Below are positions 25,599 through 33,216 of a stretch of 47,371 bases of DNA, piece by piece. Origin of the DNA: Candidatus Zhuqueibacterota bacterium. GTDB lineage: Bacteria; Zhuqueibacterota; Zhuqueibacteria; Thermofontimicrobiales; Thermofontimicrobiaceae. The stretch is taken from positions 1 to 47,371 of the forward strand of contig JADHVV010000010.1 in the NCBI GenBank assembly GCA_016783825.1, in the 5' to 3' direction. A model generated the notes under the pieces. It was not told the origin of the DNA and ran no database searches. It worked only from the letters and a program-made list of their open reading frames with translations. Positions within the stretch are counted from its first letter, which is position 1, and every line of letters begins with the position of its first letter. The position numbers were made by a program, and so were the translations under genes.

Positions 25599-25888
25599 AT
25601 GCAAATAACAGAACAACTCTATGTAAAAACCAGGACAGAATGGCGGGACTGGTTAGAACAAAATTATCAAATTATTATTTAATAGGCGCTGGTAAAATAA
25701 ACGAGGCAATTGAAATCTTCAAACTAAATGTAATAGAATTTCCAGAGTCAGCCAATGTTTATGACAGCCTTGGAGAAGCATTTATGAAAAATGGTGACAA
25801 TAAACTTGCTATAAAAAATTATGAAGAATCACTTAAACTGAACCCAAATAATGAAAATGCTATTAAGATGTTAAAAGAACTCAAATAA
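25599..25888 (+). pseudogene. Chimeric relic: YdeI N-terminus joined to a TPR C-terminus
   Basis: The frame from ATG 25599 encodes MQITEQLYVKTRTEWRDWLE followed by QNYQIII and a stop at 25680-25682. That is the N-terminus of the YdeI/bacteriocin-protection family (LYV.TR.EWR.WLE), cut after 27 residues. In the next frame, 25640-25888, the sequence becomes a TPR-like tail: GKINEAIEIFKLNVIEFPES then ANVYDSLGEAFMKNGDNKL, as at the C-terminus of many beta-lactamase-like or hydrolase proteins. The 82-residue frame starting at 25640 therefore begins inside ydeI code, and neither piece is a whole gene. The junction is near 25650-25685. Confidence 0.75.
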
Positions 25889-26003
25889 AAATAATTTTTT
25901 TAATCTATTGATTCTGTGATTTTTTTTCATTATTCTTTTGAACGCAGGATTTAATGATTCATTAACGATGCTATTTCACATTTAGTCAGAAATTGACTCA
26001 AAA

Positions 26004-26471
26004 ATGAAAAATATTTTTAAAATCAAAACCAGAACAGCTTTTATTTCATACTTAATACTTGATTTGATTTGTGTCGGTATGGGAATGGGCGTCCCAATAT
26101 TCTGTATTCTGTTTGGTTTTTTAGTTGGTTGGTACAATGCCAGGACGATGCCATCATCATCAAAAACTTTATCCCAAACTATGAAGAAATTTCTTTTATA
26201 TGCAACCACAACTTCAGCGTTTACATTTGCAGTAATGACAATTTTATGGGGTCGCTGGGCTGCTATTCTATTTAATTCAAATACTGATTATACAAATCTC
26301 GGAATACCGATGATCCTGTTTGATCCTAAAGCAAGTTTTATCGGTTGGCTGGTTTTGATGATATTCATTTCTCCCTTTTTGCAACTACTAACAACGCTCT
26401 TTGCCTCTATAGTAACAATGGTACGACAGGCAAAGTATGATTCAAAGTTACCTATGGATGATGAAAATTAA
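26004..26471 (+). CDS. Small multi-pass membrane protein of unknown function
   Basis: 155 residues with four hydrophobic stretches (about 13-45 with GMGMGVPIFCILFGFLVGWY, 67-90, 99-110 and 113-140). The loops are short and no catalytic motif is visible. No good Shine-Dalgarno precedes the ATG. The start at 26004 is the only in-frame choice near the first helix. A word-type hairpin starts 5 bases after its stop. I do not recognise the family. Confidence 0.6.
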   Translation: MKNIFKIKTRTAFISYLILDLICVGMGMGVPIFCILFGFLVGWYNARTMPSSSKTLSQTMKKFLLYATTTSAFTFAVMTILWGRWAAILFNSNTDYTNLGIPMILFDPKASFIGWLVLMIFISPFLQLLTTLFASIVTMVRQAKYDSKLPMDDEN

Positions 26472-26476
26472 AAATA

Positions 26477-26548
26477 CAGGTCAAGGTCGAGATCAAGGTC
26501 AAGATAATATCTAATCCTTCTTAATCTCGATCTCGGCCTTGACCTTTT
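26477..26548. repeat. Word-type inverted repeat (GGTCAAGG words) right after a stop codon
   Basis: The left arm AGGTCAAGGTCGAGATCAAG (26478-26497) and the inverted right arm AGGTCAAGGCCGAGATCGAG align with only transition differences. It starts 6 bases after the stop of the membrane-protein gene and could act as a terminator, although no T-run follows. Confidence 0.8.
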
Positions 26549-26626
26549 CTTATTACAAAAATAATTGCTGATTAACCTGATATTACAGCTTTTGTGAATT
26601 CTCTCTTATATAAACCCGGAGGCTAA

Positions 26627-27559
26627 ATGAAAGACTTAAATTTTTTATGGATTTCCTTAACTTTTCTATTCATCAACTCAACTCATGCAATTGAACCTCT
26701 CAAACCGCTGCACACAGAATTCCCACCTAAAATAGATGGTATTTTGGATGACCCTGTCTGGCAGAAAGCGCCGTCAGAATCCGGGTTCAAAATTTACTAT
26801 CCTGATTATGGTGGAGAAATGACAGAAAGCACCAAAGTCTGGTATGCTTACGACCGGGAAAATCTTTATTTTGCATTTATGTGTTATGATAGCGAACCGG
26901 ACAAAATCAAAACTTCAATTATTGCCCGGGATAAAATTCGTCCTGATGATTGGATTTGTATTAATCTTGATACTTTTAATGACCAGCAGTCGCTTTACGC
27001 ATTTTACGTTAATCCAATGGGCATTCAAATGGACAGCCGGGCAATTGGAGAAAATGAGGACATGGACGCCGATTTTGTCTGGTACAGTGAAGGAAAGATT
27101 AATGAAAGCGGCTATGCTATCGAATTGAAAATTCCTTTTAAGAGCATTCGGTTTTCAAGCCAAGAACCTGTGGAAATGGGAATTATTTTTGAACGTTATA
27201 TCAGCCGTAAATCAGAAGCAGGTACCTATCCCCCACTCGATCCAAAATGGGGGCATAATTTTAATACGCAAATGAGAACACTCATTTATGAAAATGTAAA
27301 ACATTACCAGCTTCTGGAAATTCTACCTGCTGTTACCCATTCTCAAAATAGCGCAATCGATCAGGGAAAATTAAAATCCCAGGGCGGTGAAGGAGAATTC
27401 AGTTTAACAGGTAAATATGGTATCACTTCCCATTTGATTTTTGATGGCACATACAATCCGGATTTCAGCCAGGTGGAATCGGATGCAGGTCAGGTTGATT
27501 TTAACCAGAGGTATGCTTTGTTCTCCCACAGAAAAAAATCGCAATATTTTTTTCTGTGA
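26627..27559 (+). pseudogene. DUF5916 / carbohydrate-binding protein truncated by a repeat
   Basis: The 310-residue frame has a signal peptide (THA then IEPLKPLHTEFP) and the N-terminal carbohydrate-binding-module-9-like domain of DUF5916 (PPKIDGILDDPVWQKAPSE; FKIYYPDYGG). The following start of the beta-barrel region is canonical up to YNPDFSQVESDAGQVDFNQRYALF. In the family this continues FPEKRPFFLEG and several hundred residues of barrel. Here, after ALF, the frame enters a 58-bp CCCACAGAA palindrome (27523-27580) and stops. Intact family members are about 700-850 residues. GGAGG lies 5 bases before the ATG. The product would be a truncated, probably non-functional protein. Confidence 0.85.
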
Positions 27560-27580
27560 CGTTTTCTAATTCTGTGGGCT
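27523..27580. repeat. Dispersed CCCACAGAA palindrome, copy 2, interrupting DUF5916
   Basis: CTCCCACAGAAAAAAA ... TTTTTTTCTGTGACG ... TTCTGTGGGCT, highly similar to copy 1 at 15839-15890. It begins exactly where DUF5916 homology ends. The copies differ by a small internal insertion. Confidence 0.8.
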
Positions 27581-27668
27581 CAATTCACAAACAAATCAAT
27601 ACCCTGATCAGTTACATTTCGACTAAATTTTTTTGTTAGATATTAACTATATTTCTGATTTTGCATTC

Positions 27669-27907
27669 GCTACCGGACACTTTTTAGAAATATAGGAACG
27701 AGCTGTCATTCCCGCATGTTTTTAGCGGGAATCTCCTAAGTATTTGCAAAATGGATGCCCGATAAAAGCACAGTCTGTATTTCCTTATATAATAATGTAA
27801 CTGTACAGGCATCGTCTGTATTCCTTAAATATTATAATGTAACGATACAGGCATTCGGGCATGACATTGAACCCAAAAATGACATTTTGTAAAAAGTGTC
27901 CGGTAGC
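27669..27907. mobile_element. MITE-like element with 18-bp perfect inverted termini
   Basis: GCTACCGGACACTTTTTA (27669-27686) is repeated exactly inverted at 27890-27907. Inside are a hairpin (ATTCCCGC paired with GCGGGAAT, about 27709-27733) and two tandem units of about 42 bases sharing TGTATTCCTTA and AATGTAAC-GTACAGGCAT-like blocks. No transposase. No clear target duplication. The right terminus reaches into the 5' flank of the GNAT gene. Confidence 0.8.
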
Positions 27908-27971
27908 AAGATTTTGTATAACAATCTCTTTGCAAAGTGGTGTCTTTGCGGTAATTATTTCAGGAAAAAAT

Positions 27972-28430
27972 ATGAAAATTAGCCATATATCAAAACATCC
28001 AAATGCAATTCCCATAATCGCCAATTGGATTGTTGATGAATGGGGAGATACTGCCCCTGGCGTAAATTTTAAAAATATCACAACTTCTCTAAAAAGAGAA
28101 ATAATCGAGAACAAAATTCCCAAAACTTTTATTGCATTCGAGAAGGATAGATATCTCGGCACAGCCAGCATCTTTGAAAACGACATGTCAACCCGACCGG
28201 AATTGACTCCCTGGTTAGCAGCGGTTTATGTTGATTCAAAATACAGAAATAAAGGAGTCGGGTCCGAATTAGTTAAGTTTGTTATGAACGAAGCAAAAAG
28301 CCTTGACTTAAAAAAATTATATCTTTGGACAGCAAACAAAATGAACTTTTACCAAAATCTGGATTGGAAGTTTTTTGAACGCACAAATTTCTTAAATAAA
28401 GACGTAACAATTATGATTTATGAATTTTAG
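27972..28430 (+). CDS. GNAT-family N-acetyltransferase
   Basis: 152 residues. The acetyl-CoA pyrophosphate loop is in VDSKYRNKGVGSELVKFVMN (Q/RxxGxG/A), preceded by TPWLAAVYV (beta-4). The C-terminus FYQNLDWKFFERTNF is typical of motif B. The start is the ATG at 27972 with AGGA 7-9 bases before it; a longer frame would begin inside the MITE-like element and is not credible. Substrate unknown. Its promoter may lie in or be affected by the element immediately upstream. Confidence 0.88.
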   Translation: MKISHISKHPNAIPIIANWIVDEWGDTAPGVNFKNITTSLKREIIENKIPKTFIAFEKDRYLGTASIFENDMSTRPELTPWLAAVYVDSKYRNKGVGSELVKFVMNEAKSLDLKKLYLWTANKMNFYQNLDWKFFERTNFLNKDVTIMIYEF

Positions 28431-28445
28431 TAGCTTGGAGCAATC

Positions 28446-29045
28446 ATGAAAAAACGAAATCAAATCTTTATTTTAATATTTACATTTTTATTATCCATTA
28501 ACTGCCTGGCGCAAAATACTTACCGTGATAAAAGAATGCAGCCTGAAAGAATTATGGACTCTTTACGAGTGAAAGAAGGCAAAATCATCGGTGAAGCTGG
28601 CGCTGGTGAAGGGTATTTCACATTCTGGCTTTCGAAACGGATCGGAGAAACTGGAAGAATTTATGCAAACGATATTAAAAAAAGCGTGTTGAAAAAAATT
28701 AAATCACGATGTAAAAATGAAGGAATTACCAACATTGAAACAGTATTCGGTGAAGTTACCGACCCAATGTTTCCCGTAGATTCCCTTGAAATGGTAGTAA
28801 TGATGATCGCATTTCATGATTTTATTAAACCGGTTAAGTGGTTGAAGAACACAAAAAAATATATGAATCCCGGCGCTGAATTCGTCATTATTGATCGTGA
28901 TCCTGACAGATGGGGACAAGGACACGATCATTTTATGACTAAAAAGGAAGTTTTGAAATTAACAAAAAAAGCCGGGTTTGAGTTAATTCGATTTTTTACC
29001 TTTTTGGAAAGAGATAATATTTATGTTTTCCGATTAAACAAGTGA
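28446..29045 (+). CDS. Secreted class-I SAM methyltransferase-like protein
   Basis: 199 residues. A signal peptide (FLLSINCLAQ) precedes a Rossmann-type methyltransferase domain: motif I is EAGAGEGYFTFWLSKRIG, the acidic end of beta-2 is in RIYANDIKKS, and the motif II/post II area has EMVVMMIAFHDFIKP and AEFVIIDRDPDRWG. Methyltransferases normally use cytoplasmic SAM, so an exported one is odd; similar exported methyltransferase-like proteins are common in FCB genomes. GGAG is 5 bases before the ATG. It follows the GNAT by 15 bases and may share its transcript. Confidence 0.85.
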   Translation: MKKRNQIFILIFTFLLSINCLAQNTYRDKRMQPERIMDSLRVKEGKIIGEAGAGEGYFTFWLSKRIGETGRIYANDIKKSVLKKIKSRCKNEGITNIETVFGEVTDPMFPVDSLEMVVMMIAFHDFIKPVKWLKNTKKYMNPGAEFVIIDRDPDRWGQGHDHFMTKKEVLKLTKKAGFELIRFFTFLERDNIYVFRLNK

Positions 29046-29177
29046 CAAAATAATGGACGACAAAATGATCCCATCCCCAATCCCTCTTTTTTTCTTATTA
29101 TGTCAGCCATCTTTCAGGGAATAATCGCATCAGTTATGGTCATTTTGCACACGATAGAAAAGATTGTTATCTACCTA

Positions 29178-29330
29178 GTGTCTGAACGAAAATCCCTAAT
29201 ATTCAAATTCAGGAGTCATTGCGAGGAGCGTAGCGACGAAGCAATCCCGTGATTTTAAAGAGATTGCTTTGGCAAAAAACGCCTCGCAATGACAGAAAAA
29301 TCATAAATTAGGTAGTTTTCGTTCAAGCAC
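29178..29330. mobile_element. MITE-like element with 6-bp target duplication
   Basis: GTGTCTGAACGAAAA at the left and TTTTCGTTCAAGCAC at the right are inverted repeats with two differences. The element is bordered by direct repeats TACCTA (29172-29177 and 29331-29336). Inside, GTCATTGCGAGG (29215 on) pairs with CCTCGCAATGAC (to 29292). The 413-base gap 29046-29458 otherwise holds no gene. Confidence 0.8.
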
Positions 29331-29458
29331 TACCTATTATATCATTTCTTCATAAATCAAAAATCGTTAATCGTTATTCGTAAATCTTTTTTGTTCACAT
29401 AACAATAAAAAATAAAAAGGGAAGTGAACTATTACGGTAAAAATAAATTTAATGGTAT

Positions 29459-30475
29459 CTAAAACTCCACCTCCAACAAATCCAGCACTCTATCAATCGG
29501 ACTTAAAATAGTTGATGTGTCAGATCCGGCAAACAGCAAACCAACTGCCAAAGGGTCTGATCCATCCACAACAAGAGAACCGGAATCACCCGGATTGGAC
29601 ATATCTCCGGCAACGATCTGGTGTTCGAAAGTGGCTACTTTACTGCCGCCATACCCGACATCAATGTTTGAATCGAGTACCTGAATTGTACCTGTGGTTG
29701 TTGCAGTGGTTCTGCCGCTCTTTCTCACTGCCATTCCCAGCTCGGCTTCTTTAGTTCCGGTGATAGTGCCAATATCGATAATTTTATTATCAATAACAGA
29801 GCTTTCAACAGGTTTTGCCAGGGCAGCATCAACTTCATTATATTCTGATTGGATTTTTACAGGAACGAGCCGCGTTTTCGAACCAGTAATAGCTGCTAAA
29901 CAATTCATAATCCAGGACAATCCTTTTGCAATTGAACAGCCACTACTACCGCCATTTCCACCACCCTGGTATTGGATTCTAACAAACCGCTCCAACTCAG
30001 CAATCCGATCCTGGGGTGATTTGCCGCCATCAGCGGGTCCGGGTTGTAGTATTGTATCGCCCACACTGGCATCATTGCTGTTTGCCATAACATGATTATT
30101 GGAAAGAATAAGCTTTTCACCAGTAGTTCTATCCTTGACATATACGCCTAATGTACCTGCGGTTATCGCATAATGACCAATACTGACACCGCCCGGTGCA
30201 GGACGCCAGCGATCAGTTCTGGCTTTATATGCGTAAATTTCCCCTATGTCAAACACATCAAGCGAAATGTTATTTAGTTTTCCCGGGATTAAATCTTTTT
30301 TTAGCAACTCCGCTTTTGGCACTTTTTTGCGTACCATTACTGTCAGGCATAATTCGCCGGTATCTTTGCCATCAACAACTTTGTGTCCGATTCCAATCCC
30401 GTTGACATTAAGCTTTTTCTTGAGAGTTTTAAGATTTTCTAATTTTAGATTTCTTATTTCTTCTTTTGTTGCCAT
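29459..30475 (-). CDS. Trypsin-fold serine protease, Nal1-like
   Basis: 338 residues without a signal peptide. The N-terminal part (1-90) has GIGIGHKVVDGK and LCLTVMVRKKVPK, as in the Nal1-type N-domain. The protease triad is His128 (LILSNNHVMAN), Asp216 (EVDAALAKP) and Ser298 (NPGDSGSLVV). A Cys/Gly-rich insert (YQGGGNGGSSGCSIAK) lies between His and Asp. The lack of a signal peptide suggests a cytoplasmic location or a non-Sec route, which is a known puzzle in this family. GGAGGA is 7-8 bases before the ATG. It stands alone. Confidence 0.85.
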   Translation of the reverse strand: MATKEEIRNLKLENLKTLKKKLNVNGIGIGHKVVDGKDTGELCLTVMVRKKVPKAELLKKDLIPGKLNNISLDVFDIGEIYAYKARTDRWRPAPGGVSIGHYAITAGTLGVYVKDRTTGEKLILSNNHVMANSNDASVGDTILQPGPADGGKSPQDRIAELERFVRIQYQGGGNGGSSGCSIAKGLSWIMNCLAAITGSKTRLVPVKIQSEYNEVDAALAKPVESSVIDNKIIDIGTITGTKEAELGMAVRKSGRTTATTTGTIQVLDSNIDVGYGGSKVATFEHQIVAGDMSNPGDSGSLVVDGSDPLAVGLLFAGSDTSTILSPIDRVLDLLEVEF

Positions 30476-30556
30476 AATTCTTTTCCTCCATTTTTACCAT
30501 TGAAAGGTAATTTGTTAAATGTTGTAAACCACGCCTTAACACATAGATGTGCAAAA

Positions 30557-32290
30557 TTAAGGCATTAACTTTTCTTCAAGTAAAACCAGGGGGATAGGGC
30601 CTTGTTGTAATATTAATTTATAATATTTCTTCTTCCTGAATTTCCTCCCCTGAAAAGCAGTATATTTTATTTCAATATTTTTAAACTTTCGTATTCCCCG
30701 GTATGTTAACAGGTTCTGCCCCGGATTACAATTAATATCTTTAATTAATTTTTTTGATTGAGTCGTATTAAATAGTTTACTAACTTTTATTAAACTATCA
30801 ACTTGTTGATTTGAATATTGACGTAAATAATATTTTAATTCCACAATTGTACTAAAACATAATCTGGCAAAACTTTCAAGCATAGCAAACTCTAATAATT
30901 TGTCGTACCCACCTAATCCGGATGTTACCAAAGTAGATGCAAAATTATGAGTAAAACCGGCTAAATAGGATTGTGACGGAAACACTTTAGCAGCAAATGG
31001 AAGTTCATGTCTTTTCTGAAACCAATAATTGTAATGGATTGGAAATCCATCTAAAAGCATGGCAGCTTTCAAATGTGTTCTGTTATAATCCCGCAGCATT
31101 GCTAATTGTGCTGACCATTCAATATCCTGTGGAATCGGCTCTATTTTTAAACGCAGGAAACAGCTATCGTCGGTTAGATTAACAGGTAATAATTCAACCA
31201 GTTTTTGGGGATAATTTCCATTGTTGTTTCCCCAATCTATTTTCATTGAAAAATCTGTGGGCAAAGAAAAGTCGACAATTTCATCAACGAACAGTTTGTG
31301 ATAATTGTTATGGTTTATGCAAATTGAAATGATCCGGTCTTTTCGCGGGATATTCCTATTAATTTCATTTATCATTATTGCGCACAGTCTCTCTTTGCTA
31401 ACGTTTCGGAATGACTTGTTTTGTTCATCAAAATAATTCTGTGCGACTACTGCCATTTCTTGGACACTAGCTTGATAATCCCTTTCCACAATTTTTACCA
31501 GGGAGTCTAATAACAAGTCATTTTCTAACAGAATCGATAATAAAGACTGGTACATATTTTTATCAAAATGAGGCAAAGAATCTTGTGTTCGACTATTTTC
31601 ATCTGTTAGAAATTGTTGAAAACTTAGCAAAGAATCAAGCGCGACTTCGGAAAAATAATTCAAACTATCCAACATTACCGAATCGGAAGTTTGTATTATA
31701 GAAAACTGGTTGAATAGCTCATTCTTGACAGATTCGATTTGCTCTATTGCTGTGTCGATATTTTTATTGTTTATACGAACTAAATTTTTACGCGCATTTT
31801 TAAGAAATCCTGGGATGCTTTTTATTTTATAAAAATATTTTTCGAAATTATTTTTTGAAGTATCAGAGGGCTGAGGGAAGAATGATTTAAATTCGTTATA
31901 TAATTTCTGTGAATAAAAATAAGTATCATGCTGCCATCTCTTCCATTCTTGAAATTCAAAAAGCAGGAAATTGATTTTGCTTCTTAAAATATAGAAATTC
32001 ACCCTGTTTTTGAAAGTGATGGTACTGGTATCAATTAAGAATAACCTCCATTTAAAAGTATCTAACTGTTCATTAATTTTTTTTATATTTTTCAGATCGG
32101 TATTAAATAATACGTGGTTTTTTTTACAATTTCCGGAAATATTATTTTCGAAAGGAAACGTTTGCGAATGCCAATTTATGAAATCATCTGTCAGGCGGCT
32201 AACCTTCCAATCTTCAATCAGTCCATCGCAAGAGAAAAGAAATAAAAAGAAAATGAAAAAGAATGTTTTGAGAGAGTTCTTAACTTTCAA
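30557..32290 (-). CDS. Lipoprotein homologous to DUF885 with a degraded active site
   Basis: 577 residues from a TTG start at 32290, chosen because GGAG lies 6-7 bases before it and the next residues form a signal peptide (FFFIFFLFLFSCDG) with a lipobox. The body resembles DUF885 metalloproteases: an IPGFLKNARKNLVRINN segment, and a C-terminal PGQNLLTYRGIRKFKNIEIK followed by LILQQGPIPLVLLEEKL. In active DUF885 the centre has HExYPGHH. Here that region reads LDGFPIHYNYWFQ, losing the leading His and the paired His. It is probably not a working metallopeptidase, but it is expressed as an intact reading frame. Upstream 32 in-frame residues are not needed. Confidence 0.65.
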   Translation of the reverse strand: MKVKNSLKTFFFIFFLFLFSCDGLIEDWKVSRLTDDFINWHSQTFPFENNISGNCKKNHVLFNTDLKNIKKINEQLDTFKWRLFLIDTSTITFKNRVNFYILRSKINFLLFEFQEWKRWQHDTYFYSQKLYNEFKSFFPQPSDTSKNNFEKYFYKIKSIPGFLKNARKNLVRINNKNIDTAIEQIESVKNELFNQFSIIQTSDSVMLDSLNYFSEVALDSLLSFQQFLTDENSRTQDSLPHFDKNMYQSLLSILLENDLLLDSLVKIVERDYQASVQEMAVVAQNYFDEQNKSFRNVSKERLCAIMINEINRNIPRKDRIISICINHNNYHKLFVDEIVDFSLPTDFSMKIDWGNNNGNYPQKLVELLPVNLTDDSCFLRLKIEPIPQDIEWSAQLAMLRDYNRTHLKAAMLLDGFPIHYNYWFQKRHELPFAAKVFPSQSYLAGFTHNFASTLVTSGLGGYDKLLEFAMLESFARLCFSTIVELKYYLRQYSNQQVDSLIKVSKLFNTTQSKKLIKDINCNPGQNLLTYRGIRKFKNIEIKYTAFQGRKFRKKKYYKLILQQGPIPLVLLEEKLMP

Positions 32291-32429
32291 ATTTATCTCC
32301 GTATAACCATTCACTTGGAAAACAAAGAATGGATATGATCGAGCAGATGAAAACGAAAAATTATGTCTTATCTTCACTGACCACATGGTGAACGTTTATA
32401 TCTCTGTAAGCTGACTGCAATGTGTCCCC

Positions 32430-33047
32430 CTAAGCAAATTCGCTGATGTCTCCCTTCCCCTCTCGCAGCACAACAAATTCATCATCATTTGTCAAATCAA
32501 CAACACTGGAAGCAGCCGCACCCAGGATTCCTGCATCTATTATCACAGCAAGCATGTGTCCGAGCCTGATATCAATTTCCTGGGCATCAGTGAAAATATC
32601 AAACTCGCCAAAACTGGCGCTGGTACTAACAATCGGATTTCCCAATTCTTTTAACAATGAAATGCAAATATTGTTAGCAGGCACCCTTATTCCAACAGTT
32701 TTTCGTTTGCTTATCATCAATTTGGGAACAATACGCGCTGCTTTTAAAATAAATGTATAAGGACCGGGCAACAAATGCCGCATTACTCTGTAGGCTCTGT
32801 TAGAAACGTGGGCATATTTGCTGATATCTTTTAAATCCGGGCAAATAAAACTGAGCAGCGGATTATTTTTTTTCCCTTTTAAAAGACGAATTTTATCAAT
32901 GGCTTTTTTATCGAAAATATCGCATCCGATGCCATAAACCGTATCAGTCGGATAAGCGATAATACCGCCGTTTCTCAATTCATCGGCAACTTTACTTATC
33001 AACCGTTCCTGGGGATTATTTTCATTAATTTCGTATATTATGGACAT
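32430..33047 (-). CDS. Threonylcarbamoyl-AMP synthase (Sua5/YrdC family)
   Basis: 205 residues. The YrdC fold shows GGIIAYPTDTVYGIGCDIFD, KKAIDKIRLLKGKKNNPLLS, LLPGPYTFILKA and TVGIRVPANN, then NPIVSTSASF. It makes L-threonylcarbamoyl-AMP from Thr, bicarbonate and ATP for the tRNA t6A modification. It is the single-domain (TsaC-like/YciO-like) form rather than the longer Sua5. YciO-type paralogs share this length, so a strictly t6A role is likely but not certain. It lies alone between the DUF885 lipoprotein and a word-repeat spacer. Confidence 0.9.
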   Translation of the reverse strand: MSIIYEINENNPQERLISKVADELRNGGIIAYPTDTVYGIGCDIFDKKAIDKIRLLKGKKNNPLLSFICPDLKDISKYAHVSNRAYRVMRHLLPGPYTFILKAARIVPKLMISKRKTVGIRVPANNICISLLKELGNPIVSTSASFGEFDIFTDAQEIDIRLGHMLAVIIDAGILGAAASSVVDLTNDDEFVVLREGKGDISEFA

Positions 33048-33123
33048 TGGGAACCTGTAACCATTTATTGTTTCTTAAAAAAAAGTTTTTGAATATATTT
33101 AATAAATTATGACATACAACAAA

Positions 33124-33216
33124 GATGCTGGTTGCTTGATACTGGATGCTGGATACCCCCATCCCATCCAGCATCGAGAATCAAACATCCAGAATCCAGC
33201 ATCAAGTATCAAGAAT
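33124..33216. repeat. Word-type inverted repeat (CCAGCATC words) overlapping the symporter 3' end
   Basis: The left arm GATGCTGGTTGCTTGATACT (33124-33143) and right arm with CCAGCATCGAGAATC and CCAGAATCCAGCATCAAG (33168-33207) form an imperfect inverted repeat. It overlaps the last codons of the symporter gene, whose tail EKILDT and stop (33202) are written in the repeat words. Confidence 0.7.

Noticed and set aside
25640-25888. 82-residue TPR protein as a real gene
   Set aside because: Its ATG lies inside ydeI-like code and the N-terminal residues do not belong to any TPR protein, so it is part of a chimeric relic.
27861-27971. Longer N-terminus for the GNAT protein
   Set aside because: It would start inside the terminal repeat of a MITE-like element and adds no conserved residues; the ATG at 27972 has a ribosome-binding site.
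29694-30141. Frames opposite and beside the serine-protease gene
   Set aside because: They mirror the protease code, with no independent start signal or domain.
11404-33216. CRISPR array based on the repeated words
   Set aside because: Words are of irregular length with no equal spacers, and they form inverted arms rather than direct repeats.
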